Source of the DNA: Sporomusaceae bacterium
GTDB lineage: Bacteria > Bacillota > Negativicutes > UBA1444
Reading direction: 5' to 3'
Assembly (NCBI GenBank): GCA_018434355.1
Contig: JAHDPL010000010.1
Location: 137,164 to 201,163, forward strand
DNA length: 64,000 nucleotides
Shown here piece after piece: positions 8,891 through 17,997 of this stretch. The position numbers and the translations under genes are program-made. Numbering within the stretch: position 1 is the stretch's first letter; each line of letters starts with the position of its first letter. The notes under the pieces are model-generated. The model had not been told where the DNA came from, did no database searches, and saw only the letters and a list, made by a program, of their open reading frames with translations.

Positions 8891-10294
8891 CTACTCTACG
8901 TCGAAGATTTTACCGGGATTCAGAATCAGATTGGGATCGAGTGCCAGCTTGATCCGGCGCATCATGTCCAGTTCCACCGGGTCGGTGAACTTCTGCATCA
9001 AGTCCTTGCGTTTGTAGCCGATGCCATGTTCGCCGGACAGGCGGCCGCCCAGCCGGTAAATGATTTCATACAGTTCATTTTCAAACCCGGTCAGACGCTG
9101 ATCCCACTCGTCTTCAGGCAATTCACCGCGGAATAAGGTCAGGTGGATATTACCGTCGCCAGCGTGGCTGACCATGCGGATCGCCAAGCCGTATTTGTTA
9201 GCGATGCGATTACTGACCGCCACCGCTTCGGGAATACGGTCAACCGGGACCACGATGTCTTCAAAGGATTGGACTGCGCTTTCCAGACGAGTCGCCTCGG
9301 TAAAAGCCTTGCGGGCTTTCCAGATCTTTTGCGAATCGGCGACCAGCACGGCAATTGCGCCATTTTCACTGCAAAGCTCATCCAGGGTTGCGGTTTTGTT
9401 TTCAAGATCTTGCTCGTTGTCCGCTTCCAACTGGATGATCATATAGTGCCCGTGTTCACTGTGAGGCAGTCTTTCCTGTAAAAAACGTTCGACGCTTTGT
9501 ACCGCCGCATTGTCCATGAATTCGACGCAGGTGGGCGTCAAGCCGGCCCGCAGCATCAGGCCGACGATGGCGATGGCGGAATCGACATCGGTAAAAACTG
9601 CTAATACATCAATGACCTGGGCGGGCAAAGGTTTAAGTTTTAACGTAGCCTGCGTGATGATGCCCAGCGTTCCTTCCGAGCCCATGACAAGCTGTTCCAG
9701 GCAATAACCGGTGGTGTTTTTGTTTAGGCGACTGCCAAGCCGCACGATTTCACCCAGCGGCATCACCACTTCAAATTCGTAGACCTGGTGCCGGGTAGTG
9801 CCATACTTCACGGCCCGGTTGCCCCCCGCATTGGTGGCAATGTTGCCGCCGATAAAGCAACTGTCGCCGCTACAGGGGTCGCCGGCATAAAACAGACCGA
9901 CCGCTTTGGCGGCTTTTTGCACTTCGTCAGTCCGGACCCCGGCCTGTACGGTCATATACATCGCTGTCGCGTTGACCTCGATGATCTGGTCAAACCTTTC
10001 CAGCGACAGTACTACGCCGCCGCCCACAGGAACCGCTCCGCAGGCAAGCCCGGTGCCGGCGCCGCGCGGCACGACCGGAAAATTAGCCCGATTGGCGAGT
10101 TTGACGACACGGGAGATCTGTTCGGTTGTCGCCGGCAATACGACTGCTTCCGGCAGACAGGCATATTTGCTGTCCGGCGTTTCATCATTCGCATAGTTGG
10201 CCAGTTTTTCCTCATCGGAAAAGCAATGTTTTTCGCCAACAATTAACTTTAATTCGGTAAGAATATCGGCAGTAATCGGGTTGTATTTTTTCAT
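8891..10294 (-). CDS. FAD-binding oxidase, GlcD / D-lactate dehydrogenase type
   Basis: Flavoprotein of 467 residues that oxidises a 2-hydroxy acid (glycolate, D-lactate or a longer homologue). The N-terminal PCMH-type FAD domain spans about residues 30-215, with VVPRGAGTGLACGAV and GGNIATNAGGNRAVKYG. The C-terminal FAD-oxidase domain has the metal or substrate histidine block SHAGDGNIHLT near residue 370 and SGEHGIGYKR near 425. The ATG follows AAAGGATGGGAG. No etfAB or GlcE/F partner is adjacent, so the electron acceptor is unknown. Convergent with purD. Confidence 0.9.
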   Translation of the reverse strand: MKKYNPITADILTELKLIVGEKHCFSDEEKLANYANDETPDSKYACLPEAVVLPATTEQISRVVKLANRANFPVVPRGAGTGLACGAVPVGGGVVLSLERFDQIIEVNATAMYMTVQAGVRTDEVQKAAKAVGLFYAGDPCSGDSCFIGGNIATNAGGNRAVKYGTTRHQVYEFEVVMPLGEIVRLGSRLNKNTTGYCLEQLVMGSEGTLGIITQATLKLKPLPAQVIDVLAVFTDVDSAIAIVGLMLRAGLTPTCVEFMDNAAVQSVERFLQERLPHSEHGHYMIIQLEADNEQDLENKTATLDELCSENGAIAVLVADSQKIWKARKAFTEATRLESAVQSFEDIVVPVDRIPEAVAVSNRIANKYGLAIRMVSHAGDGNIHLTLFRGELPEDEWDQRLTGFENELYEIIYRLGGRLSGEHGIGYKRKDLMQKFTDPVELDMMRRIKLALDPNLILNPGKIFDVE

Positions 10295-10403
10295 TGATTG
10301 CTCCCATCCTTTTTGTCAATTCATGGCTTACTTTTGTTACGCAAAGTCTCTATCACAGATTTTTTCATCAGCTACTATTCGCTGAACTTGCGCTCAAATC
10401 CTT

Positions 10404-10432
10404 TGTATAGGCTGTTTACGATGTTGTGACAA
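10404..10432 (-). promoter_or_regulatory. Sigma-70 promoter of the FAD-binding oxidase gene
   Basis: On the minus strand TTGTCA (10427-10432) and TATACA (10404-10409) are separated by 17 bp, about 110 bp upstream of the start codon. Confidence 0.6.
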
Positions 10433-10452
10433 CTAGAATAATAGACTAACTT

Positions 10453-10493
10453 TGCCAAATTGGCATTGAATTTTTGTAAAATAGTGTTATAAT
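10453..10493 (+). promoter_or_regulatory. Ferritin promoter with adjacent palindrome
   Basis: TATAAT at 10488-10493 and TTGAAT at 10466-10471 are 16 bp apart. Directly upstream is the perfect 13-bp palindrome TGCCAAATTGGCA (10453-10465), touching the -35 element. It does not match Fur or PerR boxes that I know, but its position suits an operator. Confidence 0.6.
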
Positions 10494-10545
10494 ACTAATA
10501 GGAATACGTACCAATTAAGAATAAATATAAATTAAAAAAGGGGCG

Positions 10546-11049
10546 ATGAAAATGTTGAGTAAAAAAATGCAAGACATGATGAATGATCAAATCCAGGCGG
10601 AGCTGTATTCGGCCCAATTGTATCTGTCGATGTCGGTTTACTGTTCGGCGGAAAATTATAAAGGCGCCGCCAGCTGGTTGAAACTGCAATATGAAGAGGA
10701 AACTTCCCACGGAATGAAGTTCCTTAACTATATTTTGGAGCGCGGTGGCGAAGTTGAATTGAAAGCTATCGAGGCGCCGCCGGTCAAATTTGGCTCAATG
10801 CTCAAATTGTTTGAAGAAGTTCTGGCGCATGAAATGAAAGTGACGGCGCTCATTAATAAGCTTTATGAGGCTGCTGTAAAAGAGAAGGATTATGCGGCGC
10901 AAATCTTCTTGCAATGGTTCATTGAAGAACAGGTGGAAGAGGAAGCCAATGCAACCGAAATTGTTGCTCAGTTGAAAATGATCGGCGAAAAGAGTCCGGG
11001 CGGGATGTTTTATCTGGATAAAGAACTTGGCAAGCGTGGCGCTGAATAG
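10546..11049 (+). CDS. Ferritin (non-haem iron storage protein)
   Basis: Protein of 167 residues forming a four-helix ferritin that oxidises and stores iron in the cytoplasm. Diiron ligands are visible in DQIQAELYSAQLY (helix A), YEEETSHGMKF (helix B, ExxH) and EEQVEEEANA. The length matches FtnA-type ferritin, not the shorter Dps. Two possible ATG starts (10546, 10552) follow AAGGGG. The gene stands alone between its own promoter and a strong terminator. Base composition around it is more AT-rich than neighbouring operons. Confidence 0.95.
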   Translation: MKMLSKKMQDMMNDQIQAELYSAQLYLSMSVYCSAENYKGAASWLKLQYEEETSHGMKFLNYILERGGEVELKAIEAPPVKFGSMLKLFEEVLAHEMKVTALINKLYEAAVKEKDYAAQIFLQWFIEEQVEEEANATEIVAQLKMIGEKSPGGMFYLDKELGKRGAE

Positions 11050-11068
11050 TCAATTGCACAACTAATCG

Positions 11069-11116
11069 CAAGGGACCGTCTCAAAATTGGTTTTGACCTT
11101 TTGAGACGGTCCCTTG
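11069..11116 (+). terminator. Terminator-like perfect hairpin after ferritin
   Basis: An 18-bp perfect stem: CAAGGGACCGTCTCAAAA (11069-11086) with its complement (11099-11116), loop of 12 bases. The T tail is weak, but A and T tracts at the stem base make it plausible in both directions. Confidence 0.6.
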
Positions 11117-11134
11117 TTCATTCTTCGCCGGTGA

Positions 11135-11164
11135 TTGACTGGGTCATTCTCTATCAAGTAAAAT
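11135..11164 (+). promoter_or_regulatory. Sigma-70 promoter of the flavoprotein gene
   Basis: TTGACT (11135-11140) and TAAAAT (11159-11164) are 18 bp apart. A hairpin CCCCCC (11180-11185) / GGGGGG (11192-11197) lies in the leader just before the ribosome site GGGAGG (11201-11206). Confidence 0.6.
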
Positions 11165-11216
11165 GGAATCAACAACATGCCCCCCGGTGGAGGGGGGATT
11201 GGGAGGTTGATGGTGC

Positions 11217-12968
11217 GTGGAGGAAAAGCAACCGGAGAATCGCAATATCGTAATCATCGGCGGTGTGGCAGCTGGGTTGAAATCGGCGGCTAAAGTGCGC
11301 AGAGGGGATCCGCGGGCGAAAATCACCGTGATCGAGCGCGGCGAGATCGTTTCCTACGGCGCCTGTGGCATGCCTTATGTCGTATCTGGAACCGTCGATT
11401 CGATCGATCATCTGATGATGACGCCAAATGGATCGCTGCGGAATCCTTCCTTTTTTAAGGCGACCAAGAACCTGGATATCCTGACCCGGACCGAGGCGCT
11501 TCGGATTGACCGCGCTGCCAAAACCGTGCAGGTAAAGAACCTTACAGACGGAGCGGAAAGTGAAATCCCTTATGACAAACTGGTGATTGCCACTGGCTCG
11601 ACGCCGGTGCGGATTCCGTTTCCCGGGCTGGAACTCGGCAATATATTCCCGATGTGGCATCCCTATGATGCCCAGGCGATCCGCGATTTACTGGAATCGG
11701 GCAAACTGAAAAATGCCGTGATCATCGGCGCGGGACTGGTCGGGATCGAAATGGCGGAAGCGTTCCATCGCTGGGGCGTCCATACCACGATTGTGGAAAT
11801 GCAGCAACATGTATTTCCCGCGTTTTTAGATCCGGAAATCGCACTGGCTGTTGAAAAATATGCCAGGGAACAAGGGATCGATATCCGAACGGAAGAAAAA
11901 GTCCAGCGATTTGAAGGCGATGGGGTTGTCCAGGCCGTTGTCACCGACAAGGGCAGCATCTCGGCCGATGTTGTCGTTTTGTCGGTCGGTGTGAAGCCAA
12001 CGGTGGCGCTGGCCCGCGACGCAGGTCTTGAGATCGGCGAATCTGGTGCGATCCGGGTCGACTCGCGGATGCGGACCAGCGATCCCGATATTTACGCCGG
12101 TGGGGATTGCGCCGAAAATATCCATGTTGTGACAGGCAAAAAGATGTTTGTCGCACTGGGGTCGATCGCCAACAAACATGGGCGGGTGATCGGCGAGAAC
12201 CTTTGCGGCGGCGATGTGAAGTTTCGCGGCATTCTCGGCACGGTTGTCGTCCGCTTGCTCGAGATGAATGTGGGGAAAACCGGCTTGACGGAGAAAGAGG
12301 CGCTGGCCGCTGGTTATGAAATTGTCACCACGATGACTACTGGCTATGACCGGGCGCATTATATGCCTGAATCACGGATGCTGACCATCAAATTGATCGC
12401 CGATGCCAACACCCGTCGGGTGTTGGGCATTCAAGCATTCGGCGCCGGCGACGTATCGAAACGGATCGATGTGGTGGCTGCGGTGCTGAATTTTGGCGGA
12501 ACGATCGACGATCTGTTTGATGTCGATCTGGCCTATGCGCCGCCGTTCAACAATCCGATCGATAATGCCGCGGTTGCGGCGAATACTTTGATGAACAAGA
12601 TCGCCGGCAAGTTCAAAGGCATTTCGACCATTGCCGCCAAAGAAAAACTCGCCTCTGACAAGACGGTATTCCTTGACCTGCGCAGTCCCGAGGAAACCAA
12701 GGCGGCCCGGATCGCCTCCTGCCGCAACGTAACCTATATTCCGCTAGACCAATTGCGCAGCAGGCTGGCCGAACTGGGCAAAGCGGACGAGATCGTCGCT
12801 TTCTGCAAGATCAGCCTTGATGGGTATGACGCGGAATGCATCCTGGAAGGAGAAGGGTTTGAAAACGTCAGGGTGATTGAGGGCGGCGTCGCCGCCTGGC
12901 CGTTTGCCTGTGAAGCAGACGATGAAAAAACGGAAACTGATGTAACAAAAACTGAGAAACAGGGCTAA
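11217..12968 (+). CDS. CoA-disulfide reductase-like flavoprotein with C-terminal rhodanese domain
   Basis: Pyridine nucleotide-disulfide oxidoreductase of 583 residues, starting at GTG. An N-terminal FAD site (IVIIGGVAAGLKSA, residues 11-24) is followed by Cys50 in SYGACGMPY, the place of the single redox cysteine of CoA-disulfide reductases and NADH oxidases. A second nucleotide site, AVIIGAGLVGIEMAE, lies near residue 165, and the dimerisation domain near 330-450. The C-terminal rhodanese domain (about 470-565) has a cysteine near 531 (AFCKISLDGYD). Family members reduce CoA disulfide, persulfide or polysulfide; the rhodanese fusion favours a sulfur-handling role, but the substrate cannot be read from sequence. 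Confidence 0.88.
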   Translation: MEEKQPENRNIVIIGGVAAGLKSAAKVRRGDPRAKITVIERGEIVSYGACGMPYVVSGTVDSIDHLMMTPNGSLRNPSFFKATKNLDILTRTEALRIDRAAKTVQVKNLTDGAESEIPYDKLVIATGSTPVRIPFPGLELGNIFPMWHPYDAQAIRDLLESGKLKNAVIIGAGLVGIEMAEAFHRWGVHTTIVEMQQHVFPAFLDPEIALAVEKYAREQGIDIRTEEKVQRFEGDGVVQAVVTDKGSISADVVVLSVGVKPTVALARDAGLEIGESGAIRVDSRMRTSDPDIYAGGDCAENIHVVTGKKMFVALGSIANKHGRVIGENLCGGDVKFRGILGTVVVRLLEMNVGKTGLTEKEALAAGYEIVTTMTTGYDRAHYMPESRMLTIKLIADANTRRVLGIQAFGAGDVSKRIDVVAAVLNFGGTIDDLFDVDLAYAPPFNNPIDNAAVAANTLMNKIAGKFKGISTIAAKEKLASDKTVFLDLRSPEETKAARIASCRNVTYIPLDQLRSRLAELGKADEIVAFCKISLDGYDAECILEGEGFENVRVIEGGVAAWPFACEADDEKTETDVTKTEKQG

Positions 12969-13034
12969 GGGCAGGGTTCAACTTGGCGTTTCAGACAAAT
13001 TTGTAAATTTAGTTTATGAAGGGGGAGGAAAACG

Positions 13035-13985
13035 ATGCGGCGTAGAGAATTTATTCAATGGGCAACATTAGGGTCGCTGGCTGTTTTGGGTCTGCCCGGT
13101 TGCGGCGGCAAATCAAGCGCCGATGTCGGGATTCCTCCGCAGCGTCAACCTGCTGCACAGCCAACTGCGCCGGTCGCCAGTTCCGGCAGTCCGGCGATGG
13201 TCGTCGTGAACGGCGCCGATCCGGACGAGTTGATCGAGCGAGGCTTGCAGGCGATGGGCGGTATCGGTCGTTTTGTAAAATCGGGCCAGAGCGTGGTGAT
13301 CAAACCGAACTTTAGTGTACCACGCACTCCGGATCAGGCGGCGACGACCAATCCGACGATGGTTGCGGCACTGGTCAAACGTTGCCAGGCTGCCGGCGCC
13401 AAGTCGGTCAAGGTGATCGATTATCCATTCACCAATGCTCAAATGTGTCTGGAAAACACCGGCATCCGTCGGGCAGTCGAGTCTGCCGGCGGCAAGGTTT
13501 ATGCGATCAATAAACTGTCTACAGAGTTTTATACGGCGTCGAATGCAGGCGGGTCGGTATTGCAGCAACTGCAGTATTCGCGGGATGTGCTTGAGGCCGA
13601 TGTGTTTATCAGTTTTCCGATTTTGAAGCACCATAACGGTACGGGATTGACAATGGGGCTCAAAAATATGATGGGGTTGGTATGGGACCGGGGCTTTTTC
13701 CACCGGACCGACTTGCACCAGACCATCGCTGAATTGGCGGCGTTCAAACGCCCCAACCTGGTCATCATGGACGCGGTCAGGGGCATCACTACCCATGGAC
13801 CGATGGGTCCCGGCACGATCAGGGAATATAACCAGCTGATTTTCAGCGTCGACCCGGTGGCCGCCGATGCGTACGGGGCGGAACTGTTCGGCATGAAAGC
13901 GGCGGATGTTCCTCATATCGGCATTGCCGCAGGATTGGGTGTAGGTACTGTCAACTGGAAAAGTCTCAATCCGGTTCGCGTATAA
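13035..13985 (+). CDS. DUF362 protein, exported lipoprotein with Tat-like signal
   Basis: Protein of 316 residues. The N-terminus RRREFIQWA followed by a hydrophobic stretch and the lipobox LPGC (Cys23) indicates export, probably by the Tat route, and lipid attachment. A low-complexity Pro/Ala/Gln linker (about 36-50) leads to a DUF362 domain with KPNFSVPR and FPILKHH and a C-terminal DPVAADAYGAELFG block. DUF362 proteins are often linked to Fe-S or redox proteins, but this one has no ferredoxin motif. Ribosome site GGGGGAGG precedes the ATG. It lies 66 bp after the flavoprotein gene. Function unknown. Confidence 0.8.
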   Translation: MRRREFIQWATLGSLAVLGLPGCGGKSSADVGIPPQRQPAAQPTAPVASSGSPAMVVVNGADPDELIERGLQAMGGIGRFVKSGQSVVIKPNFSVPRTPDQAATTNPTMVAALVKRCQAAGAKSVKVIDYPFTNAQMCLENTGIRRAVESAGGKVYAINKLSTEFYTASNAGGSVLQQLQYSRDVLEADVFISFPILKHHNGTGLTMGLKNMMGLVWDRGFFHRTDLHQTIAELAAFKRPNLVIMDAVRGITTHGPMGPGTIREYNQLIFSVDPVAADAYGAELFGMKAADVPHIGIAAGLGVGTVNWKSLNPVRV

Positions 13986-14051
13986 CCGGAGGCGGTTTGC
14001 ACAAGGAGGGGGAGCGGGGCGATCAGCACAGAATTTCTGTGGGTTTGTTTT

Positions 14052-14504
14052 TTGCTGTCCGCTGCGGCGGCAATATTACTGTATCAAAGACGTCGGTTTG
14101 AAAAAACGGTGATCCATTGGCCGCAATGCGTGGCGCGTGTGACCCCTGGCTCAATCCGGCTGGAACCGGCTGGTTGGCAGCCGGGCACTAGGCAGCGCGG
14201 TTGGCGGATTGCCGAGATCGAGTTTGCATATGAACAGAACGGGTTGGCTTATCTGAGCCGCAAAATGTTACCGGTAAACTGGACACTCCGTGCCGGGGAA
14301 CAGGAACGAGTGATCCGGGAACTGGAAACTTTTGCGGTCGCATTTTGCAATCCGGCGAATCCCGGCGAGGCATATCTTGACATTCCCGACCGTTGGCAGC
14401 GCGGCAGCATCAGCTGGCTGACCGTGGCGCTGGCGGTAACGGGTTCGGTTGCGGTTGTCAGTGGGAGATTCTTGTTGGCAGCTTATTTAGGATCAGGAGG
14501 GTAG
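14052..14504 (+). CDS. Small membrane protein, DUF3592-like, function unknown
   Basis: About 150 residues with a membrane helix at the start (LLSAAAAILLYQRRR), a soluble middle resembling DUF3592 domains, and a second helix near the C-terminus (SWLTVALAVTGSVAVVSGRF). The only conventional start in frame is TTG 14052, which cuts into the first helix and has no ribosome site. A strong AAGGAGGGGG (14003-14012) lies further up, and the frame is open to 13986 with ATC at 14022 as a possible rare start. The gene ends just before nuoA and is probably co-transcribed with it. Confidence 0.6.
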   Translation: MLSAAAAILLYQRRRFEKTVIHWPQCVARVTPGSIRLEPAGWQPGTRQRGWRIAEIEFAYEQNGLAYLSRKMLPVNWTLRAGEQERVIRELETFAVAFCNPANPGEAYLDIPDRWQRGSISWLTVALAVTGSVAVVSGRFLLAAYLGSGG

Positions 14505-14508
14505 TTTC

Positions 14509-14865
14509 ATGTTGGAACAGTATGGGGCCATTGCAATTTTGGCCGGGGTGGCATTTATCTTTCCTTTTATTCCGCTGATTGCGTCGGCGATGATTCACAT
14601 CCGCCGGCCGACCCACGAAAAACTGTTGGCCTATGAGTGCGGCATCGACACCATCGGTCGTTCTTGGGTCCAGTTCAAAAGCAGTTATTTTTTGTATGCA
14701 CTGGCGTTTGTCCTATTTGATGTGGAGACCGCTTTTCTTTATCCGTGGGCGGTCGTGTTTCGCAGCATGAATGCGCCGGCGTTTCTGGCGATGTTCGTGT
14801 TCATGGCGATTCTGCTGTTGGGATTGTGGTACGCCTGGAAGAAGGGGGCGCTCGAATGGAAGTGA
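14509..14865 (+). CDS. nuoA: NADH-quinone oxidoreductase subunit A
   Basis: Membrane subunit of complex I, 118 residues with three helices: residues 5-27, about 62-82, and 88-108. The family block YECGIDTIG (around residue 43) and [11 protein letters not shown] are clear. The ATG follows AGGAGGG. It opens the eleven-gene block nuoABCDHIJKLMN; nuoB overlaps its end. Confidence 0.95.
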   Translation: MLEQYGAIAILAGVAFIFPFIPLIASAMIHIRRPTHEKLLAYECGIDTIGRSWVQFKSSYFLYALAFVLFDVETAFLYPWAVVFRSMNAPAFLAMFVFMAILLLGLWYAWKKGALEWK

Positions 14866-15377
14866 CAACCGAAAATCCGGTCGCGCAGAGCCGGCTGTCC
14901 GGACTGCTGGGACCGGAAAATGTTATTGTGACCACTGTGGAACAACTTTTTGCCTGGGCGCAGGGGCATTCGTTCTGGCCGCTGACTTCGGGCCTGGCCT
15001 GTTGCGCGCTGGAAATGATGGCCTGCGGCGCCGGACGTTTCGACCTGGCCCGTTTCGGCTATGAAGTGTTTCGGCCCTCGCCGCGTCATGCCGATTTGTT
15101 GATCGTAGCCGGCACCTTGACCTGGAAAATGGCGCCGCCTCTGGTACGCCTCTACGAACAGATGCCGGAGTCGAAATGGGTGATTGCGATGGGCAGTTGC
15201 GCCAGCGGCGGCGGTCCGTTTGTCGATTCGTACTCGGTCGTGCAGGGGGTCGACAAGATTTTGCCGGTGGACGTTTACATCCCCGGTTGCCCGCCGCGTC
15301 CGGAAGCCTTGATGCATGGCATGCTGACGCTGAAGGAAAAAGTGATGGCAGCCAAGAGACGAGGTGGCAAAAAATGA
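14856..15377 (+). CDS. nuoB: NADH-quinone oxidoreductase subunit B
   Basis: Peripheral-arm subunit carrying the terminal N2 [4Fe-4S] cluster that reduces quinone. The 173-residue protein starts at ATG 14856, overlapping the nuoA stop. Cluster ligands are Cys49-Cys50 ([11 protein letters not shown]), Cys115 (MGSCASGGG) and Cys145 (PGCPPRPEA). Its stop overlaps the nuoC start. Confidence 0.96.
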   Translation: MEVTTENPVAQSRLSGLLGPENVIVTTVEQLFAWAQGHSFWPLTSGLACCALEMMACGAGRFDLARFGYEVFRPSPRHADLLIVAGTLTWKMAPPLVRLYEQMPESKWVIAMGSCASGGGPFVDSYSVVQGVDKILPVDVYIPGCPPRPEALMHGMLTLKEKVMAAKRRGGKK

Positions 15378-15787
15378 ATCAGGTAATGATTGAAACCGGA
15401 GTTGTGGAATCGACGCCGGCAGCCTTGCTGGCTGATCTGCAGGAACTGCGGGACAATGCCGCCTATCGGTTCGACCGGTTGCTGGATGTGACCGCCGTCG
15501 ACCGCGGCGAGACCCTGGAATTGGTTTACCGTTTGCATTCGCTGCAAACGAATTGCGACCTGGTGGTGAAAGCGTCGGTTGATTCGGCCAAACCGGAGAT
15601 CGCTTCGGTGTCCGGACTCTGGGAAGCAGCGTTGTTTGGCGAACGCGAAGTGCAGGATATGTTCGGCGTCGTGTTTATCGGTCATCCCGATCCGCGACCG
15701 CTTTTGGCGCCGGAAGACGGCTTCGGCTTTTTCCCGCTGCGAAAGAACTATAAACTACCCGGACGCTCCGGTCAGGCGGGGAGGTAA
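15374..15787 (+). CDS. nuoC: NADH-quinone oxidoreductase subunit C
   Basis: Peripheral-arm 30-kDa-type subunit, 137 residues, short but normal for Firmicute complexes with separate nuoC and nuoD. The family signature [19 protein letters not shown] lies near residue 80 and is followed by [11 protein letters not shown]. The ATG at 15374 overlaps the nuoB stop. Confidence 0.94.
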   Translation: MNQVMIETGVVESTPAALLADLQELRDNAAYRFDRLLDVTAVDRGETLELVYRLHSLQTNCDLVVKASVDSAKPEIASVSGLWEAALFGEREVQDMFGVVFIGHPDPRPLLAPEDGFGFFPLRKNYKLPGRSGQAGR

Positions 15788-15791
15788 CGAA

Positions 15792-16925
15792 ATGGCGCAG
15801 CTTAAACTGGAACACAATGGCGTTACTGCCTGCGGTACCGAACTATATCTGTTGAATATGGGCCCGCAGCATCCCAGCACGCACGGCGTGCTACGGGTAC
15901 TGCTGGAACTCGATGGCGAAACTGTGGTTCAGGCGACGCCGGTGATGGGCTATTTGCACCGGGGCCTGGAGAAACTGGCTGAAGCCCGGACTTATCCTCA
16001 ATTTATTCCTTATACCGACCGGTTGGATTATGTTTCCTCGATGTGCAACAACCTGGCTTATTGTCAGGCGGTAGAGAAGCTGATTGGCGCGGAAGTGCCG
16101 GAACGGGCCGAGTATATCCGGGTCATCATGGCTGAACTCAACCGTATCGCCAGCCACATGCTTTTCATCGGCGCCACGGCTCTCGACTTGGGCGGCATGA
16201 GCGGTATGATGTACACGTTCCGCGACCGTGAATACATTCTGGACCTGTTCAATCTGGCCTCAGGTTCGCGGCTGACCTATTCCTACGTGCGGATCGGCGG
16301 CGTGATGAATGACATTTCAGTGGAATTCATCGAACTGCTGCGCAAATTTCTCGCTGATTTGCCGGGGATGCTCACCGAATACGACAACCTGATCAACGGC
16401 AATGAGATTTTTCAGGCCCGCTTGAAAGGCGTTTCGATCGTGCCGGCCGACCGACTGATTTCGCAGGGTGTGACCGGTCCGGTGTTGCGGGCCTCAGGGA
16501 TTGACTATGACCTGCGGGTCAAAAAACCATATGGCATTTACGACCGGTTCAAGTTCGCGGTGCCCACAGGCAGCGTCGGCGACAACTGGGAGCGCTATCT
16601 GATGCGGGTGCTGGAAATCAGCGAAAGCGCCAAAATCATTGCCCAAGCGCTGGAGAATCTGCCGGAAGGGCCGGTGATGGCGAAGATTCCGAAAGTGATC
16701 AAGCCGCCGGTCGGCGAAGTGTATCACGCGAACGAAACACCGCGCGGCGAGCTGGGATTCCATATCGTCAGCGACGGATCGACCAAGCCGTACCGGCTGC
16801 ATATCCGTCGGCCGACCTTTTACAACCTGGGTTGCGTGAATGCGCTCTGCCAGGGGGTAAAGATCGCCGACGTCGCTGCTGTTCTGGCGGTTCTTGATCC
16901 CTGCATGGGAGAAGCCGATGCATAG
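15792..16925 (+). CDS. nuoD: NADH-quinone oxidoreductase subunit D
   Basis: The 49-kDa-type subunit, related to the large subunit of NiFe hydrogenases and forming the quinone cavity with NuoB. It has 377 residues with the ATG after GGGGAGG. Conserved blocks are [13 protein letters not shown] near the N-terminus, HRGLEKLAE and RIASHMLF. The C-terminal DPCMGEADA lacks the CxxC nickel ligands of hydrogenases, as expected for a true NuoD. Confidence 0.96.
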   Translation: MAQLKLEHNGVTACGTELYLLNMGPQHPSTHGVLRVLLELDGETVVQATPVMGYLHRGLEKLAEARTYPQFIPYTDRLDYVSSMCNNLAYCQAVEKLIGAEVPERAEYIRVIMAELNRIASHMLFIGATALDLGGMSGMMYTFRDREYILDLFNLASGSRLTYSYVRIGGVMNDISVEFIELLRKFLADLPGMLTEYDNLINGNEIFQARLKGVSIVPADRLISQGVTGPVLRASGIDYDLRVKKPYGIYDRFKFAVPTGSVGDNWERYLMRVLEISESAKIIAQALENLPEGPVMAKIPKVIKPPVGEVYHANETPRGELGFHIVSDGSTKPYRLHIRRPTFYNLGCVNALCQGVKIADVAAVLAVLDPCMGEADA

Positions 16926-16940
16926 GAAGGTGGATATTTG

Positions 16941-17984
16941 ATGCAAGAGTCTGCAAGCCTCTGGGTAGGACTGGGACGGGCGATCAAACAGGCGGTGCTG
17001 GCAGCGACCGGCGCGCCATGGGTCGCTGAGCTCGTTCATACGCTGGCCGGAGTCGTTGGTATTTTATCGATCATTTTATTATCTGCGCTGGTCCTGGTGT
17101 ATCTGGAACGCAAAGTCTGCGCCTGGATGCAGATGCGGCTGGGACCGAACCGATTGGGTCCGTACGGGATTTTCCAAACGATCGCCGACATCATCAAACT
17201 GATGACCAAGGAAGACATCCAGCCGGCCCAGGTTTCCCCGGTGATGTGGGGACTGGCCCCGGTGTTGCTGTTTATGGCGGCGATGACGACCTATGCGGTA
17301 ATTCCGTTTGATGCCGGCGTAATTTTCGCCGATCTAAACATCGGTATCTTCTTCTTTGTTGCGGTCGGTTCGCAGGCGACACTGCCGATGCTGATGGCTG
17401 GCTGGGCGTCCAACAACAAGTATGCGATGGTTGGCGGCATGCGGACTGTCGCCCAGATGATTTCTTATGAGATTCCGCTGGTATTTTCGCTGCTTGGTGT
17501 GGTGATGATCACCGGCTCGATGAAAATGAGCGATATTGTCAAAGCCCAGGAAGGGCTCTGGTTCATTGTGACCCAGCCGATCGCCTTTGTGGTTTATCTG
17601 ATCGCGTCGGTAGCCGAGACCAACCGGACCCCGTTCGACCTGGTGGAAGCCGAGTCAGAACTGGTGGCCGGGCCGTTCACCGAATACAGCGGCATGCGTT
17701 GGGCCTATTTTTTCCTGGCGGAATATGCGTTCATGGTCGGTGCATCCTGCATCGCGGCCACGTTATTCCTTGGCGGTTGGAACGGACCGTTCCTGCCGGG
17801 TTGGATCTGGTTCTTCATCAAGGTGGCGGCGATGATTTTCCTGTTCATGTGGTTCCGCTGGACATTCCCGCGGATTCGGGTAGACCAACTGATGTCGTTC
17901 GGCTGGAAGGTGCTGCTGCCGCTGTCGATTGTAAACGTAGTGGTGACAGGCATTGGATTATGGCTGTTCTTCCCGTTGGTTTGA
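16941..17984 (+). CDS. nuoH: NADH-quinone oxidoreductase subunit H
   Basis: Membrane subunit linking the peripheral arm to the proton pumps, 347 residues with about eight helices. Signatures: RKVCAWMQMRLGPNRLGPYG near residue 60, and ETNRTPFDLVEAESELVAGP near 225, carrying the conserved acidic residues of the quinone channel. ATG 16941 follows AGGAAGGTGG. Confidence 0.96.
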   Translation: MQESASLWVGLGRAIKQAVLAATGAPWVAELVHTLAGVVGILSIILLSALVLVYLERKVCAWMQMRLGPNRLGPYGIFQTIADIIKLMTKEDIQPAQVSPVMWGLAPVLLFMAAMTTYAVIPFDAGVIFADLNIGIFFFVAVGSQATLPMLMAGWASNNKYAMVGGMRTVAQMISYEIPLVFSLLGVVMITGSMKMSDIVKAQEGLWFIVTQPIAFVVYLIASVAETNRTPFDLVEAESELVAGPFTEYSGMRWAYFFLAEYAFMVGASCIAATLFLGGWNGPFLPGWIWFFIKVAAMIFLFMWFRWTFPRIRVDQLMSFGWKVLLPLSIVNVVVTGIGLWLFFPLV

Positions 17985-17997
17985 GAGGGGTGATGTT

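Noticed and set aside
15579-15791. Upstream extension of nuoD
   Set aside because: It overlaps nuoC; ATG 15792 after GGGGAGG gives the normal NuoD N-terminus.
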